In this document: piece by piece, positions 60,398-64,000 of the stretch
How the letters are laid out: the number at the start of each line of letters is the position of its first letter
Numbering within the stretch: position 1 is the first letter of the stretch
NCBI RefSeq assembly: GCF_019429525.1
Contig: NZ_JAHXZL010000004.1
Coordinates: forward strand, 248,001 to 312,000
From: Sphingomonas folli
GTDB lineage: Bacteria > Pseudomonadota > Alphaproteobacteria > Sphingomonadales > Sphingomonadaceae
DNA: 64,000 bases
Direction of reading: 5' to 3'
Translations under genes and position numbers: made by a program
The notes under the pieces: generated by a model
What the model was told of the DNA's origin: nothing
Seen by the model: only the letters and a program-made list of their open reading frames with translations
Database searches by the model: none

Positions 60398-61221
60398 GCC
60401 TCGGCCTTGGTCGTCAGGAAGATAGGGCGCGAACGCGCCACGCGGAGTTCGGCTGCGGCGGGTAGCTGTACCGGCTCGCCGTCGACCAGCGCGGTCACCG
60501 GGCGGCGCCCGCGCACGCGCAGCCGCGTGCGCTCGACCCGAGTCGCCGCGGACGCGGCGGACCAGTCGCCGCCGAGCCACGCGCGGCCGAGACCCGCGAG
60601 CGCGCCCCAGCCGCTCGCCTCGACCGCGACCACCACCAGCCGCTCCGCCTCGGCGCGGACGAACACCGCCTGCGCCGCGCCAGGCACGCCGTCGAGCCGC
60701 ACCCGGTCGCGCCACGAGCGCTGCCACGCGTGCGAGATCGCGCGCGCGAGCGTGCGCCAGCGCCCTTGCCGCAGCCGCTCGCGCGCGGCGTTCCAGCTCG
60801 CCGCCGGGCCGAGGATGAGCCCGACCAGCGCGCGATGCTCGCCGGCCGCGACCATCGACAGCGCGACCCGAGATGCCCGGGGCGCGGCGGCGACGATCGT
60901 GGCGGGATCGGCCTCGCCGTGAAGCGCGCGGGCGAGCAGGTTCATCGTGCCGCCGGGGAGGATCAGCAACGCGCCGTCCCATTCGGCATAGGCGCGCGCG
61001 GCGGCGTTGATCGTGCCGTCGCCGGCGAGCACCGCGAGCGTGTCCGCGTCCGCGGCGTCCAGCGCGGCGGGCTGTGGCAGCGACGAGGCGGGGAAGTCGG
61101 TGCGACCGACCAGAATGGCATGGCGGTCGAGCGCCGCGAGGGTCGCTCCGAGCGCGGCCTGCGCCGAGCCCGATGCGGCGTTGACGACGAGCCAGACGCG
61201 GGGCAGCGGCGGCTCAGTCAC
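60394..61221 (-). CDS. Diacylglycerol kinase catalytic-domain protein (YegS-like lipid kinase)
   Basis: A 275-residue kinase-fold protein. VWLVVNAASGSAQAA is the N-terminal phosphate loop, VLAGDGTINAAARAY is the GGDGT-type ATP motif (here AGDGT), and LPGGTMNLLARAL is the next conserved loop. A C-terminal beta-sandwich with RPVTALVDGEPVQLP completes the fold. Phosphorylates a lipid such as diacylglycerol; the exact substrate is unknown. Coupled to the downstream phosphoesterase gene by a 4-bp overlap. Confidence 0.9.
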   Translation of the reverse strand: MTEPPLPRVWLVVNAASGSAQAALGATLAALDRHAILVGRTDFPASSLPQPAALDAADADTLAVLAGDGTINAAARAYAEWDGALLILPGGTMNLLARALHGEADPATIVAAAPRASRVALSMVAAGEHRALVGLILGPAASWNAARERLRQGRWRTLARAISHAWQRSWRDRVRLDGVPGAAQAVFVRAEAERLVVVAVEASGWGALAGLGRAWLGGDWSAASAATRVERTRLRVRGRRPVTALVDGEPVQLPAAAELRVARSRPIFLTTKAEA

Positions 61222-61376
61222 GGCGTGATGCTCGCATCACGCGGGGCTATCGCTCCTATGCGTCACCGGCGTGACAGGAGCCAGTTCGGGTCGACGGTGT
61301 CGCCGCTGACGGGCCAATCTGCCCGGTGTCTCGGCTATACAGGGTGCGAGGTTTTTATCTTGCGGGGGCTCATGTG

Positions 61377-61733
61377 ATGGGACGATCGGTCGTGACCCTG
61401 TTCGCGTCGTCGCTCGCCCTGACGTGCGCCGCCGCCCCCTGCGAGGCGACCGGTCTCTCTATCATGTCTTCCAAGATCATCGCCGTTCAGGTGGAAAGCG
61501 GTGTTCCCTTCATCACCTTCGACAAGGCGCTCGCCAATCCGGACAAGTGCGCCGGCGCGGGCGTGCTGACCCTGCCAGACGAGATGAAGAACCAAGCCTA
61601 TTATCTCAGCCTCGCGATGACCGCGCTGGCGACGGGCAAGCCGGTCGACGCGTGGGTCGACGGGTGCGGTTGGGCACCGTGGACGGCATCGCCGACCGTG
61701 CCCAAGATCTACTCCCTCCGCATCGACGATTGA
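61377..61733 (+). CDS. Small secreted protein of unknown function
   Basis: A 118-residue precursor with a signal peptide (MGRSVVTLFASSLALTCAAA). The mature part reads KIIAVQVESGVPFITFDKAL, then NPDKCAGAGVLTLPDEMK and YYLSLAMTALATGKPVDAWV with DGCGWAPWT. Two Cys could pair. The YYLSLAMTALATGKPV helix-turn pattern is seen in small periplasmic proteins of other Proteobacteria, but I do not know a function. Start ATG 61377 chosen because it opens directly into the signal peptide; an in-frame upstream start exists at 61326. Isolated gene. Confidence 0.75.
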   Translation: MGRSVVTLFASSLALTCAAAPCEATGLSIMSSKIIAVQVESGVPFITFDKALANPDKCAGAGVLTLPDEMKNQAYYLSLAMTALATGKPVDAWVDGCGWAPWTASPTVPKIYSLRIDD

Positions 61734-61766
61734 GCCGGCTCTCCCGCGACCACCGACGGCCGTCAC

Positions 61767-63074
61767 TCAGACCCGCACCGGCTGCGCGAGCCGGCCGCTC
61801 GCGCCGAACACGCGCAGGTAGCGTTCGATCTCCACGCTCGCCCCGGTCGCCTTGGCGGGATTGTCGCTGAGCTTGACCGCTGGGCGGCCCTCCGCCTCGG
61901 TCACCTTGCACACCAGCGAGATCGGCTCAAGCCCGCCCGCGCCGTCTGGGTCGCAGCCGCGGAAATCGTTGGTCAGGTTGGTGCCCCAGCCGAAGCTCAG
62001 CCGCACGCGGCCGTGGAAGTGGCGGTACACGCGCTCGATCGAGCCGACGTCCATCCCGTCCGAGAAGATCAGCAGCTTGGAGCGCGGGTCGCGGCCGTGC
62101 TGCTGCCACCAGCGGATGATCTGCTCGCCCGCCTCGATCGGCGGCGCGCTGTCGGGGCGGAAGCCGGTCCAGTCCGCCACCCAGTCCGGCGCGGCGCGCA
62201 GGAAGGCCGCGGTGCCGAAGGCGTCGGGCAGCGCGATCAGCAGGTTGCCGCCATAATGCTGGCGCCACTGCGCGAGCACGCGATAGGGCGCGTCCGCCAG
62301 ATCCGCGTCGTCGGCGGAGAGCGCCGCCTCGACCATCGGCAGCTCGTGCGCGTTCGTCCCGATCGCCTCCAGGTCGGCGTCCATCGCCAGCAGCACGTTG
62401 GAGGTGCCGATGAAGCGATCGCCCAGCCCCTCCTTGAGCGCCTCGACGCACCAGCGCTGCCACAGGAAGCCGTGGCGCCGGCGCGTGCCGAAGTCGGAGA
62501 TGACGAGGTCGGGCAGCTGGCGCAGCCGGTCGACCTTGTCCCACAGCTTCGCCTTGCCGCGCGCGTAGAGCACGTCGAGCGCGAAGCGGTCGTGGTCGCG
62601 CGTCGCGGCGCGGGAGCGCAGCTCGTTGATGATGGCGAGCGCGGGGATCTCCCACATGGTCGTCTCGCACCACTTGCCCGCGAAGGTCAGCTCATATTGG
62701 CCGTCGACGCGGCGCAGCTCGTACTCGGGCAGGCGGAACGCGGCGAGCCAGGCGAGGAAGTCGGGCGCGAACATCCGCGCCTCGCCGTAGAAGCTGTTGC
62801 CCGCCAGCCAGATCAGCTCCTTCTTGGCGAAGCGCACCGTGCGCGCGTGATCGAGCTGGGCGCGCAGCTCGGCCTCGTCGATCACCTCGGCGAGGCGGAC
62901 GGTGCGCGTTCGGTTGATCAGCGCGAAGGTCGCCCGCGTCTCCGGGTGGAGGCGGCGGATCATCTGCAGCATCAGCAACTTGTAGAAGTCGGTGTCGAGC
63001 AGGCTGCGGACGATCGGGTCGAGCCGGAAGCTGTGGTCGTAGGTCCGCGTCGCGATGTCGGTGACGGTGGTCAT
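61767..63074 (-). CDS. pncB: Nicotinate phosphoribosyltransferase
   Basis: Makes nicotinate mononucleotide from nicotinate and PRPP, the salvage route to NAD. The 435-residue product has the N-terminal [20 protein letters not shown], the catalytic-core segments [20 protein letters not shown] (with the His that is phosphorylated in this family), [12 protein letters not shown] and [20 protein letters not shown], and [11 protein letters not shown] for phosphate binding. Length is typical of bacterial PncB. Single gene, followed by a short convergent gap; upstream lies a family E repeat pair. Confidence 0.96.
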   Translation of the reverse strand: MTTVTDIATRTYDHSFRLDPIVRSLLDTDFYKLLMLQMIRRLHPETRATFALINRTRTVRLAEVIDEAELRAQLDHARTVRFAKKELIWLAGNSFYGEARMFAPDFLAWLAAFRLPEYELRRVDGQYELTFAGKWCETTMWEIPALAIINELRSRAATRDHDRFALDVLYARGKAKLWDKVDRLRQLPDLVISDFGTRRRHGFLWQRWCVEALKEGLGDRFIGTSNVLLAMDADLEAIGTNAHELPMVEAALSADDADLADAPYRVLAQWRQHYGGNLLIALPDAFGTAAFLRAAPDWVADWTGFRPDSAPPIEAGEQIIRWWQQHGRDPRSKLLIFSDGMDVGSIERVYRHFHGRVRLSFGWGTNLTNDFRGCDPDGAGGLEPISLVCKVTEAEGRPAVKLSDNPAKATGASVEIERYLRVFGASGRLAQPVRV

Positions 63075-63181
63075 GCCGCTGGCATAAGCGGTGCGGGGTC
63101 GGCGATGAAAGGGGGTGCCTGGAAGGCGCGCCCCTTTGCCGCCGACCGCGGTCGTGGGACGCCGCGGCGCCGCCCCCTCCT

Positions 63182-63279
63182 CCGTCGTCCCCGACTTGTC
63201 CCGGGATCCAGCCTAACGCATGCGCCGATGCCGCTGCTCTCGCGGACCGGTGGATCCCGGGACACGTCCGGGACGACGG
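63182..63279. repeat. Palindromic repeat pair, family E
   Basis: The left unit (63182-63210) ends TTGTCCCGGGATCCA, and the right unit (63251-63279) starts TGGATCCCGGGACACGTC. They are inverted copies of a 29-bp sequence with about two mismatches, separated by 40 bp. They lie in the 265-bp gap between pncB and the DUF1190 gene, which otherwise shows only a probable pncB promoter region. Confidence 0.8.
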
Positions 63280-63339
63280 AGGGCAGAAGCGACCGCGCCC
63301 GTCATAGACGATCGGCCGGCGGCCCGTCTCTCGGTCACG

Positions 63340-63984
63340 TCACCCCCCGAACGACCGCCCCCCGCCCCAGCCCCCGCTCGACCGTGCGGAGACGCGCCCG
63401 CCGAAGCCGCCGCGCGACACCACCGAGCTGCGCGTCTGGATGCGCTGCGTCGTCACCGGCGCGGTCACCGCGCGCGAGCCGACCTGGTAATTATACCCAC
63501 GCCCGCCATAGCCGCCGCCGTACAGCCACGCGCCGCCCGGCGTGTAATAACGGTCGTCGCGTCCGCTGCGGTACAGGCCCGAGTAGCGGTAGCCCGGCGC
63601 GTTGAGCAGCCGCCCGATCATGAAGCCGGTCAGCAGCGGCACGAAGAAGCTCTGCCCGCCCTCGTTGCGGACGAGGCAGTTGCCCGAGCCGAACTGGTCC
63701 TCGCACACGTCGCGGTCGGCGAAACGCGGCGCGGTCTTGCCGTCCTCCGCGGCGGCGTTCCGGGCGGCCTCCTCGCAGGTCACCTGCGCGAAGGCGCCGC
63801 TCGCCTTGCACTCGTCGACGCTCTTGAACGCGGCGACCTCGGTGGGCGCGCCGTAGCGCTCGCGCGAGACCTGCTCGTCGCTCGGCTGCGGGTCACAGGC
63901 GGAGAGCATCGCCAGCGCACTCGCGGCGGAGAGGCCGGCCGCGGCGGAGCGCAGGCGACGGCGCGGGGCGATCGAGTCGGTCAT
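63340..63984 (-). CDS. DUF1190 (YgiB-like) lipoprotein
   Basis: A 214-residue precursor with a lipoprotein signal (ASALAMLSAC). The DUF1190 core has AFKSVDECKASGAFAQVTCE, DRDVCEDQFGSGNCLV and GQSFFVPLLTGFMIGRLLN. A Gly/Tyr/Arg-rich, low-complexity C-terminus (about residues 140-214) is probably disordered. The family's role is unknown; E. coli ygiB lies beside an ATP-grasp ygiC gene. The partner, if any, would lie outside the window to the left on the coding strand or is absent. Confidence 0.85.
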   Translation of the reverse strand: MTDSIAPRRRLRSAAAGLSAASALAMLSACDPQPSDEQVSRERYGAPTEVAAFKSVDECKASGAFAQVTCEEAARNAAAEDGKTAPRFADRDVCEDQFGSGNCLVRNEGGQSFFVPLLTGFMIGRLLNAPGYRYSGLYRSGRDDRYYTPGGAWLYGGGYGGRGYNYQVGSRAVTAPVTTQRIQTRSSVVSRGGFGGRVSARSSGGWGGGRSFGG

Positions 63985-64000
63985 GACGACCTCAATAGGT

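Overview
This is a GC-rich chromosomal window with tightly packed, translationally coupled genes. It most likely comes from a sphingomonad (Alphaproteobacteria, Sphingomonadales). The evidence is gene content and order: zapE-mdh-sucD-sucA-sucB-lpdA, a large TonB-dependent receptor with a hexuronate pathway, a methylmalonyl-CoA operon with a divergent short-chain-fatty-acyl regulator, and many short palindromic intergenic repeats. No rRNA, tRNA or CRISPR array was seen. The species assignment is inference from gene content only.

Layout. 1-9.7 kb: 3' part of zapE, then a TCA block (mdh, sucD, sucA, sucB, lpdA). This block is interrupted twice by small GIY-YIG endonuclease-like genes, one intact and one frameshifted, each bracketed by inverted palindromic repeats. 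9.7-10.5 kb: a molybdate-binding (Mop) protein, a small conserved protein and a repeat-filled gap. 10.5-11.9 kb (minus): glycerophosphodiesterase and a small lipoprotein. 11.9-19.5 kb (plus): a molybdenum hydroxylase operon with Fe-S and FAD subunits, two tandem molybdopterin subunits, XdhC and a MobA-like cytidylyltransferase. 19.6-24.4 kb (minus): a tripartite MacAB/TolC-type efflux operon. 24.6-33.4 kb (minus): propionyl-CoA to succinyl-CoA operon (pccB, mce, mutase, pccA) that also carries bioB, with a divergent XRE/ScfR-type regulator. 35-39.4 kb: an orphan hybrid histidine kinase and a periplasmic Ntn-hydrolase acylase. 39.5-48 kb (minus): TonB receptor, uxuA, uxaC, uxuB and a hexuronate MFS transporter. 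48.3-55.7 kb: a GntR regulator, a DUF1080 protein, three Tat-exported Gfo/Idh/MocA oxidoreductases and an ApbE-like protein. 55.9-64 kb: a three-domain GH18/NodB/GT2 protein, phosphoesterase, lipid kinase, a small secreted protein, pncB and a DUF1190 lipoprotein.

How it fits together. The methylmalonyl pathway delivers succinyl-CoA to the TCA enzymes, and bioB supplies the cofactor of PccA. Mop, XdhC and the MobA-like protein serve the molybdenum hydroxylase. The TonB receptor, DUF1080 protein, exported oxidoreductases and uxu/uxa genes look like one locus for uptake and breakdown of uronate-containing glycosides.

The most unusual feature is a network of at least five palindromic repeat families. 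They occur as inverted pairs between genes and, in three cases, in frame inside protein-coding genes (pccA, the mutase gene, the apbE-like gene). In two places the space inside or between such repeats holds a GIY-YIG gene. This suggests, but does not prove, a GIY-YIG-linked mobile repeat system analogous to REP/RAYT.
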